IMG/VR virus record: IMGVR_UViG_3300025138_000306
Coordinates: 1 to 25,870 of that record
Strand: one strand, 5' to 3'
Length of the DNA: 25,870 nucleotides
Source of the DNA: a virus
A program made the translations under genes and the position numbers. Position 1 is the stretch's first letter; each line of letters starts with the position of its first letter. This document shows positions 1-6,276 of this stretch, in pieces. Under the pieces are notes generated by a model. It saw only the letters and a program-made list of their open reading frames with translations. It ran no database searches and was not told the DNA's origin.

Positions 1-44
1 CTCTATAACGTTAGAATTGTGGGGTTCAAATCCCTACTCGAGCA
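1..44 (+). tRNA. 3' end of a tRNA gene, cut by the window edge
   Basis: A T-arm is visible: stem TGGGG at 20-24, loop TTCAAAT at 25-31, stem CCCTA at 32-36 (with one G-U pair). It is followed by a seven-base acceptor strand CTCGAGC at 37-43 and discriminator A44. No CCA is encoded. With a five-base variable loop the anticodon would fall at 5-7 and read ATA, which is unusual, so the identity is left open. The 5' half is outside the window. Phages of this size often carry tRNA genes. Confidence 0.6.
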
Positions 45-63
45 TAAATTTTATAAAACTAGA

Positions 64-99
64 AATCTCAAAAACTTTTTTCGACACTTTTTTGAGATT
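64..99 (+). terminator. possible hairpin terminator after the tRNA
   Basis: An 11-base AT-rich inverted repeat pairs 64-74 with 89-99 around a 14-base loop. It contains T-runs in the loop side but is not followed by a clean T-tract on the + strand. It separates the tRNA from the SSB promoter and may end or process the tRNA transcript. The assignment is weak. Confidence 0.35.
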
Positions 100-123
100 A
101 TGAAAAAAACTTTAACTTTTTAC

Positions 124-152
124 TTGACAAGCAAGTCAAAACATGTTATATT
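124..152 (+). promoter_or_regulatory. sigma70-type promoter P1 for the SSB gene
   Basis: TTGACA at 124-129, spacer of 17, TATATT at 147-152, with TG at 144-145 giving an extended -10. The upstream context TTTTTACTTGACA and the -10 context ATGTTATATTAT recur at six other sites in the window. The start would lie near 159, giving a leader of about 95 bases before the SSB start codon, the longest in this promoter family. Confidence 0.85.
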
Positions 153-159
153 ATAGTAT

Positions 160-253
160 AACAAAAACGAATTACAAATGGGGGTATGGTTGAAACCCTG
201 CCTACCTTAGTGATAAAACACAATAAAATAAACAAACCATATAGGAGTATATT
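160..253 (+). promoter_or_regulatory. structured 5' leader of the SSB mRNA
   Basis: The leader can fold 183-186 (GGTA) with 203-206 (TACC) and 188-190 (GGT) with 195-197 (ACC). It then becomes A/T-rich and unstructured up to the ribosome site AGGAG (242-246). T4 gene 32 mRNA is autoregulated by gp32 binding a structured element followed by an unstructured A/U-rich stretch over the ribosome site, so a similar role is an inference. A short frame starting at ATG 178 (10 codons) is also present and may be chance. Confidence 0.35.
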
Positions 254-1027
254 ATGGCTATAGATCTAAATGCAATGCGAGCTAAGCTCGATCAATCAAA
301 AAACGGTGGAAAATCCTCCGGACGCAAGAGTACAATGTGGAAACCAAGTGCTGGTGACCAAATGATTCGTATTCTACCAACAGCGGATGGCGATCCGTTC
401 CGTGAGTTCCACTTTCACTACAATGTAGGGAAGAACCCTGGAATTTACTGCAACAAGCGAAACGACGGTGGCGAATGTGCCATCTGTGATTTCGCATCAA
501 AGCTTTGGAGGGATGGCGTTCAAAGTGACGACCAGAACCTCAAAAACGAAGCTAAGAAAATGTTCGCTCGAAAGCGATATTATTCACCTGTTCTTGTTCG
601 TGGAAACGAAGCCGACGGTGTAAAAATCTGGGCTTATGGTAAGACCGCTTATGAAACCCTTTTGGGCTATGTATTGGATCCTGACTACGGAGACATCACT
701 GACTCTCAAACAGGAACTGATATTAAGTTAACTTATTCAATTCCCGGAACACCTGGTTCTTTTCCAAAGACAGTCTTGCAACCCCGCCGACGTCCATCTA
801 TCTTATGTGACGACAGCATCGCAGACTGTCAACAATTGTTGGATTCCGTTCCTGATATCGACAACTTGTTTGATGTCAAGACTCCGGAAGAAGTGCAAAC
901 TCTGCTGGATGGTTACCTGTCCTCCGACGGTTCAGCAGAGTCCTCTTCCAATGAGACTCAACAATATAAAAAGAAAACAGGAGCAGACGTGGATAAAGCA
1001 TTCGCCGCTTTCATGAGTGAAGACTGA
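254..1027 (+). CDS. gp32-like single-stranded DNA-binding protein
   Basis: This 257-residue protein resembles T4 gp32, which coats single-stranded DNA during replication, recombination and repair. The zinc-binding set is recognisable: H53, C66, C75 and C78, with the same 12-residue gap between His and first Cys and the same C-x2-C as in T4 gp32. A basic N-terminal region (K11-K30) precedes the core. The C terminus is acidic and short (ends in FMSED), as in gp32, where the tail recruits replication partners. At 257 residues it is shorter than T4 gp32 (301). The start is fixed by AGGAG eight bases upstream. It is transcribed from P1 and followed by a hairpin at 1055. Neighbouring recombinase, exonuclease and helicase fit a T4-style replication set. 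Confidence 0.9.
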   Translation: MAIDLNAMRAKLDQSKNGGKSSGRKSTMWKPSAGDQMIRILPTADGDPFREFHFHYNVGKNPGIYCNKRNDGGECAICDFASKLWRDGVQSDDQNLKNEAKKMFARKRYYSPVLVRGNEADGVKIWAYGKTAYETLLGYVLDPDYGDITDSQTGTDIKLTYSIPGTPGSFPKTVLQPRRRPSILCDDSIADCQQLLDSVPDIDNLFDVKTPEEVQTLLDGYLSSDGSAESSSNETQQYKKKTGADVDKAFAAFMSED

Positions 1028-1054
1028 TATATCCTCCTGTGTTGTTAGGGTTTT

Positions 1055-1082
1055 GCCGTTCCCCCGTGATCAAAGGAACGGC
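1055..1082 (+). terminator. terminator-like hairpin after the SSB gene
   Basis: GCCGTTCC (1055-1062) pairs perfectly with GGAACGGC (1075-1082), followed by TTTATG. The T-tract is short, so termination may be partial. The left arm can instead pair with GGGAACGG at 1122-1129, which would exclude this hairpin. Confidence 0.6.
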
Positions 1083-1227
1083 TTTATGTCGCACAAGATC
1101 AACCTCCTCGTGGTGTGCGATGGGAACGGGTAATGCCGGCTAAGATCAATAAATTTTATTTATGCGTTATTAAAAACAATAATACATGAATGATAATAAC
1201 ATTTAATATTAAATTATAGGAGCAGAA
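1083..1227 (+). other. intergenic region with further hairpins
   Basis: TCGCACA (1089-1095) can pair with TGTGCGA (1114-1120). GGGAACGG (1122-1129) can pair back to CCGTTCCC at 1056-1063. A 7-base AT-rich inverted repeat pairs 1166-1172 with 1194-1200. No gene and no -35/-10 pair of the local promoter family is seen. It may be a small structured RNA or an attenuator before the next gene; no known RNA family is recognised. Confidence 0.35.
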
Positions 1228-2442
1228 ATGCAAAATTTTAAAGCAAAAGACTTCATTCAAAATGAAGCACACAAAATCCACATCGACCGAGCCTTCCAAC
1301 GAAGATCGTGCTGGTCAGACCACACATGTCGACAATACATATTGTCTGCGAATAGAGGTCGAACACCATATCCAGTTGTTGTGGCTAGTGTTGAAACAGG
1401 ACTTATCGCTTCAGAAGATTCTGGTGACTTAGTCTCTGAGCAGAAATATCAATTCGTACAAGGCCTTAGAAAGGACTATGTGTCTCTCGATGGACAAAAC
1501 CGAGTTGAAGGGTGGCGAAGACTCTTTGATGATGAATTAACTTTGATCGGCACCTTCATTGATGCAGATGGAGCCGAAGTTGGAATTAATAACAAATACT
1601 ATAGTGGGCTTCCGTTAAGGTTGCAAGATGCACTTAGAGATACTGCTATTTCTATTTCCATTATGCACAAGTGTTCATATTCAAGTCTTCATGACATCTT
1701 TGTTAATATTAACTCAGGAGATGCACTGAATCCTCAAGAAAAGAGAAATGCGATAAATACTCCAATATCTGAATACTTCAGAAAAATGTCGGAACGACCT
1801 GATATCGCAGAAATGTGGCCAAAGATTGCTGGTTTTAAGAAAACTAACATACAGAGATCACAAGACACAGAATGGGTAGCTATCGCATATATCGCAACAC
1901 TGCAGGAGCATCAAACAGACGCTAGAGACTCCAAGTTGGATGAATTCTACAATTTGGGAAAAGGAAAGGAAAATAAAGGCATAGTACAATATTCTCCTTA
2001 CTTTCGAACCAGATTTAGTAACATATTAAGTCTAACTTCAAACTTGGTTAAGCATTCAAAAACTAGTTCGACTAAGTCAGTCACCCAAAAATCTTTTTGG
2101 GGCTTGTTGATGGTTGCTGAATACATGGTTGACAATCAAATAGTAATTTCTGATTATGAATCTTTGATTAATGCATTCAAGAATGTGGACTCTCAACTCT
2201 CTAGTGAATCTAGCGTTCAATATCTTAAAGATTTGGAAAAAGCAAATAAAAATGGCGACTCTGAACCATCGAAGTCAGGATATTACTTCTTTAACCAAAG
2301 CAATATAAAGGGAATGAACAGTAGAAATTCCAGAAGAGCATTGCTAATTGATCGACTGATTTCTAGTGAGGATTTTAAGTTCATATTGGAACTTGAGAAA
2401 TCACTACTAGCAGTGGAAAATTCAGAAGAAGAAGCGGCTTAG
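1228..2442 (+). CDS. DUF262/ParB-like (DGQNR) protein
   Basis: The 404-residue protein has the signature of the DUF262/ParB-like fold: an early QRR segment (residues 24-26), DGQNR at 88-92 in the place of the usual DGQQR, and a segment at 158-176 containing FVNINSG and the NPQEKRNA that normally follows. DUF262 proteins include the N-terminal part of GmrSD-type restriction nucleases, where the motif acts in nucleotide hydrolysis and control of cleavage. No HNH or DUF1524 nuclease partner is visible in the C-terminal half (ends in an acidic SEEEAA), so this is a stand-alone version. The start follows a TAGGAG site. It lies between the SSB and a ClpP-like gene and is followed by a strong terminator. 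Role here unknown; DNA metabolism, defence against other phages, or inhibition of host systems are all possible. Confidence 0.6.
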   Translation: MQNFKAKDFIQNEAHKIHIDRAFQRRSCWSDHTCRQYILSANRGRTPYPVVVASVETGLIASEDSGDLVSEQKYQFVQGLRKDYVSLDGQNRVEGWRRLFDDELTLIGTFIDADGAEVGINNKYYSGLPLRLQDALRDTAISISIMHKCSYSSLHDIFVNINSGDALNPQEKRNAINTPISEYFRKMSERPDIAEMWPKIAGFKKTNIQRSQDTEWVAIAYIATLQEHQTDARDSKLDEFYNLGKGKENKGIVQYSPYFRTRFSNILSLTSNLVKHSKTSSTKSVTQKSFWGLLMVAEYMVDNQIVISDYESLINAFKNVDSQLSSESSVQYLKDLEKANKNGDSEPSKSGYYFFNQSNIKGMNSRNSRRALLIDRLISSEDFKFILELEKSLLAVENSEEEAA

Positions 2443-2463
2443 GCTTTTTCGATAAACCGCAGG

Positions 2464-2491
2464 AAGGCACGGGTTTACAGGTGCCTTTTTT
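2464..2491 (+). terminator. intrinsic terminator before the ClpP-like gene
   Basis: AAGGCAC (2464-2470) pairs with GTGCCTT (2481-2487) and the T-run continues to 2491. It lies after the DUF262-like gene and before the ribosome site AAAGGAG (2496-2502), so some read-through or an unseen promoter must feed the next operon. Confidence 0.75.
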
Positions 2492-2507
2492 ATTTAAAGG
2501 AGACAAC

Positions 2508-3119
2508 ATGTTATGGAAAAGAAATATTGACAGTAATATAAAATCTGTTGAATTAAGAAGCAGCCCGGTCATCATCAGAGTTAACAAGTTTGATGAAAAA
2601 TCAGCGAAGGAGTTCGCAGAGAAGATGGCTTCGGCACACAATACGGGTCAATCTGTTATTCCAGTAATCATTGATTCTTATGGAGGTCAAGTCTACTCTC
2701 TCATGAGTATGATCGCATCCATCAAGAACTCTGAATTACCGGTAGCAACCATAGTCGAAGGAAAGGCTATGAGTTGTGGAGTCATTCTGTTCTCTTGTGG
2801 AACCGAAGGATATCGATACATAACAGAAGACGCAACATTGATGATCCACGATGTAAGTTCCGCCTCATGGGGTAAGAACTCGGAGATTCAAGCAAGTGCA
2901 GAAGAGGTGAAGCGTTTGAATGAGAAGATTTACAAAATCCTATCAGCAAACTCAAACAAGTCAGAGAAATGGTTTAACAAACAGTTAAACGAGAAAGGTC
3001 GTGCCGACTGGTTCATTGAATCTAAAGAAGCGATTGACCTTGGATTAGCCGACAAAGTTGGTATGCCAAAATTAGAAATAAATATAAAATTAGATATAAA
3101 ACTAAAGGAGGTAACATGA
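2508..3119 (+). CDS. ClpP-like (S14) serine protease
   Basis: The 203-residue protein matches the ClpP/crotonase fold protease family. The likely catalytic triad is intact: S89 in GKAMSCG, H114 in MIHD and D167 in ADWF, followed by the EAIDLGLADKVG segment typical of ClpP. The DSYGG loop at 56-60 is the usual oxyanion glycine segment. Phages use such enzymes either as head-maturation proteases or as stand-alone peptidases. No capsid or portal gene is adjacent, so the role here is open; processing of tagged virion proteins is one possibility. ATG 2508 is chosen over an upstream GTG because AAAGGAG lies six bases before it. The stop overlaps the next start (ATGA). Confidence 0.8.
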   Translation: MLWKRNIDSNIKSVELRSSPVIIRVNKFDEKSAKEFAEKMASAHNTGQSVIPVIIDSYGGQVYSLMSMIASIKNSELPVATIVEGKAMSCGVILFSCGTEGYRYITEDATLMIHDVSSASWGKNSEIQASAEEVKRLNEKIYKILSANSNKSEKWFNKQLNEKGRADWFIESKEAIDLGLADKVGMPKLEINIKLDIKLKEVT

Positions 3120-3364
3120 TGTTACTACTAACAATGCTCTTTGCTTGCGGAGAGAAGGAAGTCACAAACAATGTAGACTCCACAACTACAGCAGCCGAAG
3201 TTGCTACAATAGAAACGAAGGAGACAACTAATGAAAAAACTGCAGACGTTACAGTCGAAGTTGCTAAAGATGTTAATGCTATCACACTTGAGCAACCTAA
3301 AACAGAAGTCACTTCGACTTCAACCAAAACTACTAATACAAACGAAGGAGTAACAAATGATTAG
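3116..3364 (+). CDS. small Thr/Glu/Lys-rich lipoprotein
   Basis: This 82-residue protein has a very short hydrophobic signal (residues 2-10) and a lipobox-like LFAC with C11 as the probable lipidated cysteine. After C11 the protein is low-complexity, rich in Thr, Glu, Val and Lys, and likely disordered. No Arg or Lys precedes the hydrophobic stretch, which is unusual for a signal peptide. Glycine at +2 would not retain it at the inner membrane by the usual rule. It begins within the stop of the ClpP-like gene after a perfect GGAGG site and overlaps the next lipoprotein gene by eight bases. Its first 15 residues are similar to those of the next protein (ITM/LTM, ACG, then acidic-Lys-Glu). An o-spanin role is conceivable but no partner is seen. 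Confidence 0.7.
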   Translation: MMLLLTMLFACGEKEVTNNVDSTTTAAEVATIETKETTNEKTADVTVEVAKDVNAITLEQPKTEVTSTSTKTTNTNEGVTND

Positions 3365-3551
3365 TTTATTAATAACAATGTTCTTGGCCTGTGGCGACAA
3401 AGAAGAAGAACAAGATACAGCAGTAGATGCTGAAGAGACAACCGAAGAAACTGCTGAAGAAGTAGAAGACACGGCATCCGAAGGTTCCGAAGAGGAAACT
3501 GAAGAAGAGACTGAGGAGACCGAAGAAGGCTCTGAAGAAGGTGAAGAGTAA
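3357..3551 (+). CDS. small, very acidic Glu-rich lipoprotein
   Basis: The 64-residue protein repeats the plan of the preceding gene: short uncharged signal, lipobox-like FLAC with C12, then GDKEEE and a nearly all-acidic tail of Glu, Thr, Asp and Ser. It is probably disordered and surface-anchored. Alignment of the two signal regions at protein and DNA level suggests a tandem duplication with diverged tails. GAAGGAG precedes the start. Its stop TAA shares one base with the RecA/UvsX start (TAATG), so translation of the recombinase is coupled to a lipoprotein. Glu-rich ACGDKEE-type tails occur on lipoproteins of some delta-proteobacteria, but that is only a weak host hint. Confidence 0.7.
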   Translation: MISLLITMFLACGDKEEEQDTAVDAEETTEETAEEVEDTASEGSEEETEEETEETEEGSEEGEE

Positions 3552-4657
3552 TGACCAAAGCAGGTAAGATTGACATTAGTTCTATGAAGAAGTTCATCAA
3601 TAAAAAAGTTGGACTGAACATAGCACACAACCTTAGTGAAGACAATCCTACTGCTGTCACAGAATGGATTCCAACTGGTTCACGCTGGTTGGACTCTATT
3701 ATCTGTCGAGGTAAGATGGCTGGAATTCCCGTTGGGAAAGCCACTGAGATCGCCGGCTTATCATCAGCAGGCAAATCTTACATGGCTTGTCAAATTGCTG
3801 CGCAAGCACAAAAGAAAGGCCATTTTGTCATTTACTTTGATGCGGAGTCTGCTATTGACCCGGCATTCCTATTGAGTTCTGGCGTTGATATTGAAAACCT
3901 CTTCATGTATGTTCAGGGAGTTTCCGTCGAGAAAGTTCTTGAGACAATTGAAGACCTGATGACGGAGTATTCGGAGACAAAATTTTTGTTTATTTGGGAC
4001 TCAATCGCAGCTACCTCTTCCGAGAAAGAGTTGGAAAGTGATTTTAATCCCCAGTCAACAATGGCCGTGAAACCAAGGATTTTTGCGAAAGCATTTCCTA
4101 AATTGATTATTCCGTTAGCAGATCACCAATGCACAATGTTGTTGATTAATCAGCTTAAGACCAACATAACTTCAAACATTGCTGAGGCAATGACCACGCC
4201 CTACATTGCTCCAGGCGGTAAGGCAATCGGTTATTTCTGTTCGCTACGCATTTGGTTAACAAAGCGAAAAGCGAAGGCTTCTTATGTAACTAATGGAACC
4301 GGTGTTCGCATTGGCTCTGAGGTAAAAGTTAAGGTTGAGAAGTCTCGCTTCGGATCTGAGGGGCGCACATGTGGCTTTAAGATCTTGTGGGGAAATACGG
4401 TCGGAATTCAAGATGAAGAATCGTGGTTGGAAGCACTAAGGGTCTCAGGTTCTGATCGCTTTAAGCCGGGAGCTTGGAACAAGATTTATGACGCGAATGG
4501 AAAGGAATTCAAATTCCAGAAGTCGCAATGGATCAACAAGTTGCAAGAACCAGAGTTTCGTTCTGTTGTGCTTGACATCATGGATGAGGAAATCATAAGA
4601 AAATTTGAGTCTGAAGGCAAGAACTTTGGACTTGAAGGTGAGGACGAAGAAGGTTAG
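3551..4657 (+). CDS. UvsX/RecA-type recombinase
   Basis: A 368-residue strand-exchange ATPase. Walker A is GLSSAGKS at 69-76, the catalytic glutamate is probably E99 in YFDAES, and Walker B is FLFIWDS with D150. A later LLINQLKTNI segment corresponds to the DNA-contacting L2 area. The C terminus is acidic, as in many RecA/UvsX proteins. Length is close to T4 UvsX (391) and E. coli RecA (353); the divergent P-loop and neighbouring gp32-like SSB favour the phage UvsX type. It would form filaments on single-stranded DNA for recombination-dependent replication and repair. The start overlaps the upstream lipoprotein stop by one base. A strong terminator follows at 4676. Confidence 0.9.
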   Translation: MTKAGKIDISSMKKFINKKVGLNIAHNLSEDNPTAVTEWIPTGSRWLDSIICRGKMAGIPVGKATEIAGLSSAGKSYMACQIAAQAQKKGHFVIYFDAESAIDPAFLLSSGVDIENLFMYVQGVSVEKVLETIEDLMTEYSETKFLFIWDSIAATSSEKELESDFNPQSTMAVKPRIFAKAFPKLIIPLADHQCTMLLINQLKTNITSNIAEAMTTPYIAPGGKAIGYFCSLRIWLTKRKAKASYVTNGTGVRIGSEVKVKVEKSRFGSEGRTCGFKILWGNTVGIQDEESWLEALRVSGSDRFKPGAWNKIYDANGKEFKFQKSQWINKLQEPEFRSVVLDIMDEEIIRKFESEGKNFGLEGEDEEG

Positions 4658-4662
4658 ATCCC

Positions 4663-4707
4663 GAAGTTACTCATGAACCCCTTCTCTTCGGAGTTGGGGT
4701 TTTTTTT
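4663..4707 (+). repeat. direct repeat containing terminator (copy 1)
   Basis: About 45 bases starting GAAGTTACTCAT and running through the terminator T-run are repeated at 5308-5353 with one substitution and one extra T. The two copies bracket the gene at 4750-5271. Confidence 0.9.
4676..4707 (+). terminator. terminator after recombinase gene (copy 1)
   Basis: AACCCC pairs with GGGGTT around an inner CTC-TTCG-GAG stem with a UUCG tetraloop, followed by a run of eight T. The same terminator with the same upstream bases recurs at 5319-5353. Confidence 0.9.
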
Positions 4708-4749
4708 GTTTTTAAAGCACTATTTAATATCATCAATGGAGAACTCGCG

Positions 4750-5271
4750 ATGAACCCAAAAAGACAAGTTATTGAACAAGCAATCATGGATCTTGAAGAA
4801 AACAGAGAGGTGGTAAGACAAGTCTACGAAGAATGGGCAAACATGTCCCAAAATCCAGGACCGGACTACTACCAAAGAGTTGATGAACTAGACGCCGCTA
4901 TGCAAAAAGCACGAGACGAACGAAAAAACATAGCAGTTAGGATTTTCCACAGCTGGGTGCCGGGCATCCAACTCAGCCATCCAAATGAAAAATATTATGA
5001 TCCCAATCCAACACCTATCTTTAGTGTTGGCGACTTTCATAGAGGGCCTGGTATTCCTAGAACGATCCCAGCGATCACAGGTGCGCTATCCAACCACGCC
5101 CGTAATGGAGAAAAAATCTTGAGAAGAATTGATAAATTTATTAAACAACTAAAAGATAAAATGAAAAGAAGAAAAGACCTGCAAGAGAACAATTTATTTC
5201 AACTCACAGAAGCAAAACTAAAACAAATGATAGTGGAAGCAATTAAAGAATTAATTGGTGTAAGAAAATGA
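4750..5271 (+). CDS. unknown protein with a C-terminal copy of the packaging-type tag
   Basis: The 173-residue protein is not recognised. The N-terminal third is charged and helical, probably coiled-coil. A Pro/Gly-rich middle (about 79-115) contains HSWVPG and GPGIPRTIP, then a basic helix (123-145). Residues 152-169 (LTEAKLKQMIVEAIKELI) match the N-terminal module of the genes at 11115 and 16119-18248 in spacing, including the I-x-E at 161-163, but here at the C terminus. The gene sits between two nearly identical terminators, so it has the look of an inserted self-contained unit. A TGGAG site lies upstream; no promoter of the local family is seen, so expression would depend on read-through. 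Confidence 0.75.
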   Translation: MNPKRQVIEQAIMDLEENREVVRQVYEEWANMSQNPGPDYYQRVDELDAAMQKARDERKNIAVRIFHSWVPGIQLSHPNEKYYDPNPTPIFSVGDFHRGPGIPRTIPAITGALSNHARNGEKILRRIDKFIKQLKDKMKRRKDLQENNLFQLTEAKLKQMIVEAIKELIGVRK

Positions 5272-5277
5272 AACCAA

Positions 5278-5314
5278 CAGAAGGTTGCTAGGGACTTTGA
5301 CACCGATGAAGTTA
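5278..5314 (+). pseudogene. fragment resembling the downstream exonuclease gene
   Basis: These 37 bases match 6393-6429, inside the exonuclease gene, at 30 of 37 positions with no gap. Translated in the matching frame they give KVARDF followed by DTDEV, against KVARDF-TADEV in the exonuclease (residues 42-52). There is no intact gene around it and the frame runs into the terminator. It is best read as a vestige of a second exonuclease copy left by recombination. The small size makes this tentative. Confidence 0.5.
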
Positions 5315-5353
5315 CTCATAAACCCCTTCTCTTCGGAGTTGGGGTTTTTTTTT
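5308..5353 (+). repeat. direct repeat containing terminator (copy 2)
   Basis: Second copy of the 4663-4707 repeat. Its first bases overlap the end of the exonuclease-like fragment. Confidence 0.9.
5319..5353 (+). terminator. terminator after the unknown gene (copy 2)
   Basis: AAACCCC pairs with GGGGTTT around the CTC-TTCG-GAG core, followed by a run of nine T. It isolates the preceding gene from promoter P2, which starts 12 bases later. Confidence 0.9.
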
Positions 5354-5364
5354 ACCCTTTTTAC

Positions 5365-5393
5365 TTGACACGTCGCCTTAGACATGTTATATT
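5365..5393 (+). promoter_or_regulatory. promoter P2 for the AlaRS-like/exonuclease operon
   Basis: TTGACA at 5365-5370, spacer 17, TATATT at 5388-5393, TG at 5385-5386. The predicted start near 5400 is right at the GGAGGA ribosome site (5401-5406), so the leader would be only about 13 bases. Confidence 0.85.
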
Positions 5394-5412
5394 ATCATAC
5401 GGAGGACATATT

Positions 5413-6276
5413 ATGATAGATATAATTGATTTATATAGAAATTTTTGTGCTAGCAAAGGAGTTCAATTCCAATTGGACGACAATGTCCGGCCTTACGACA
5501 ATACAACATTGTTTTGCCCTGCAGGAATGCAGCAATTCAAAGAGAGGTTTAAGTCGGAAGAGACGGGAACACTAGCAAACGTGCAGTCATGCATAAGACT
5601 CAATGACCTTGAGGAGATAGGTGATGGAACACACTATCTTTATTTTGATATGATAGGGTTATTCTCTTTCAGGACTCTTACGGTTCAGCAGTCAGTTGAC
5701 TTTTGGATGGAGTTCGTCGAAGACACCCTAGGGATCAAAGTAGATTACGTTACCATCCATCCGGATAAGATGGAGGATTGGAAAAGCCTTTACGAAAACT
5801 ATGATGTAGAAGTCAGACCAGATGAAGAGTGCAAGTGGACCGATGGACAAATTGGTGGCTACTGCACAGAGTTCTTCAAGGACGACGTCGAGATTGGAAA
5901 CATCGTAAACCCACTTGGAACGTGCATTGACGTCGGATTTGGTCTTCAAAGACTTAACATGTTCGTCAATGGAGATAACGAAGAGACAAGGGAAGAGATC
6001 CTAATCCAAGCATGCGAGAAGCTTCTTTACTCTGGTTATTACCCAAGCAACAAGGAGCAAGGTTATGTGTTTCGCAAGCTTCTCAGGGAACTCTACAGAT
6101 TGGGTTCAGATTGGGATAATGAACACTACCTTAAGGAGAAGAAGAGACAAGACAAGGTTGTAGAAAACTACAATAGAAACAAGGACAAACCCAAGTTTAA
6201 AGACAAGTCCAACGAGTGGTGGTTCGACACCATGGGAATAGATATTGATTTCATAAAAAGTCTGGAGGACAAATGA
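5413..6276 (+). CDS. stand-alone alanyl-tRNA-synthetase-like catalytic domain
   Basis: This 287-residue protein aligns along the class II core of alanyl-tRNA synthetase. FCASKG (11-16) corresponds to FFHSKG; TLFCPAGMQQFKERF (32-46) to the LFTNAGMNQFKDVF region; CIRLNDLEEIG (60-70) and YFDMIGLFSF (77-86) to motif 2, where the enzyme has HNDLENVG and FFEMLGNFSF; GGYCTEFF (148-155) to GPCTEIF; EIGNIV (160-165) to EIWNIV; and DVGFGLQRL (173-181) to motif 3 DTGMGLERI. The tRNA-binding, editing and C-Ala domains of the roughly 875-residue enzyme are absent, and the basic C-terminal tail (235-266) is unlike it. It may adenylate an amino acid and transfer it to an unknown acceptor. ATG 5413 is set by GGAGGA; the next gene overlaps its stop (ATGA). 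Confidence 0.75.
   Translation: MIDIIDLYRNFCASKGVQFQLDDNVRPYDNTTLFCPAGMQQFKERFKSEETGTLANVQSCIRLNDLEEIGDGTHYLYFDMIGLFSFRTLTVQQSVDFWMEFVEDTLGIKVDYVTIHPDKMEDWKSLYENYDVEVRPDEECKWTDGQIGGYCTEFFKDDVEIGNIVNPLGTCIDVGFGLQRLNMFVNGDNEETREEILIQACEKLLYSGYYPSNKEQGYVFRKLLRELYRLGSDWDNEHYLKEKKRQDKVVENYNRNKDKPKFKDKSNEWWFDTMGIDIDFIKSLEDK

Noticed and set aside
5-7. Naming the partial tRNA from its apparent anticodon ATA
   Set aside because: A34 is rare outside a few tRNAs and the 5' half is missing, so the alignment of the anticodon loop cannot be verified.
1166-1200. AT-rich 7-base inverted repeat before the DUF262-like gene
   Set aside because: Such repeats are expected in AT-rich DNA; kept only as a note in the intergenic entry.
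2528-2533. TTGACA-like hexamers inside genes (near 2528 and 3569)
   Set aside because: No -10 at 17 bases and they are inside coding sequence.
2381-4660. Open frames on the minus strand (for example 2381-2641, 3022-3327, 3361-3774)
   Set aside because: They lie opposite genes with clear families and ribosome sites, and their proteins are low-complexity or unlike known folds; shadows of Glu/Ser-rich + strand codons.
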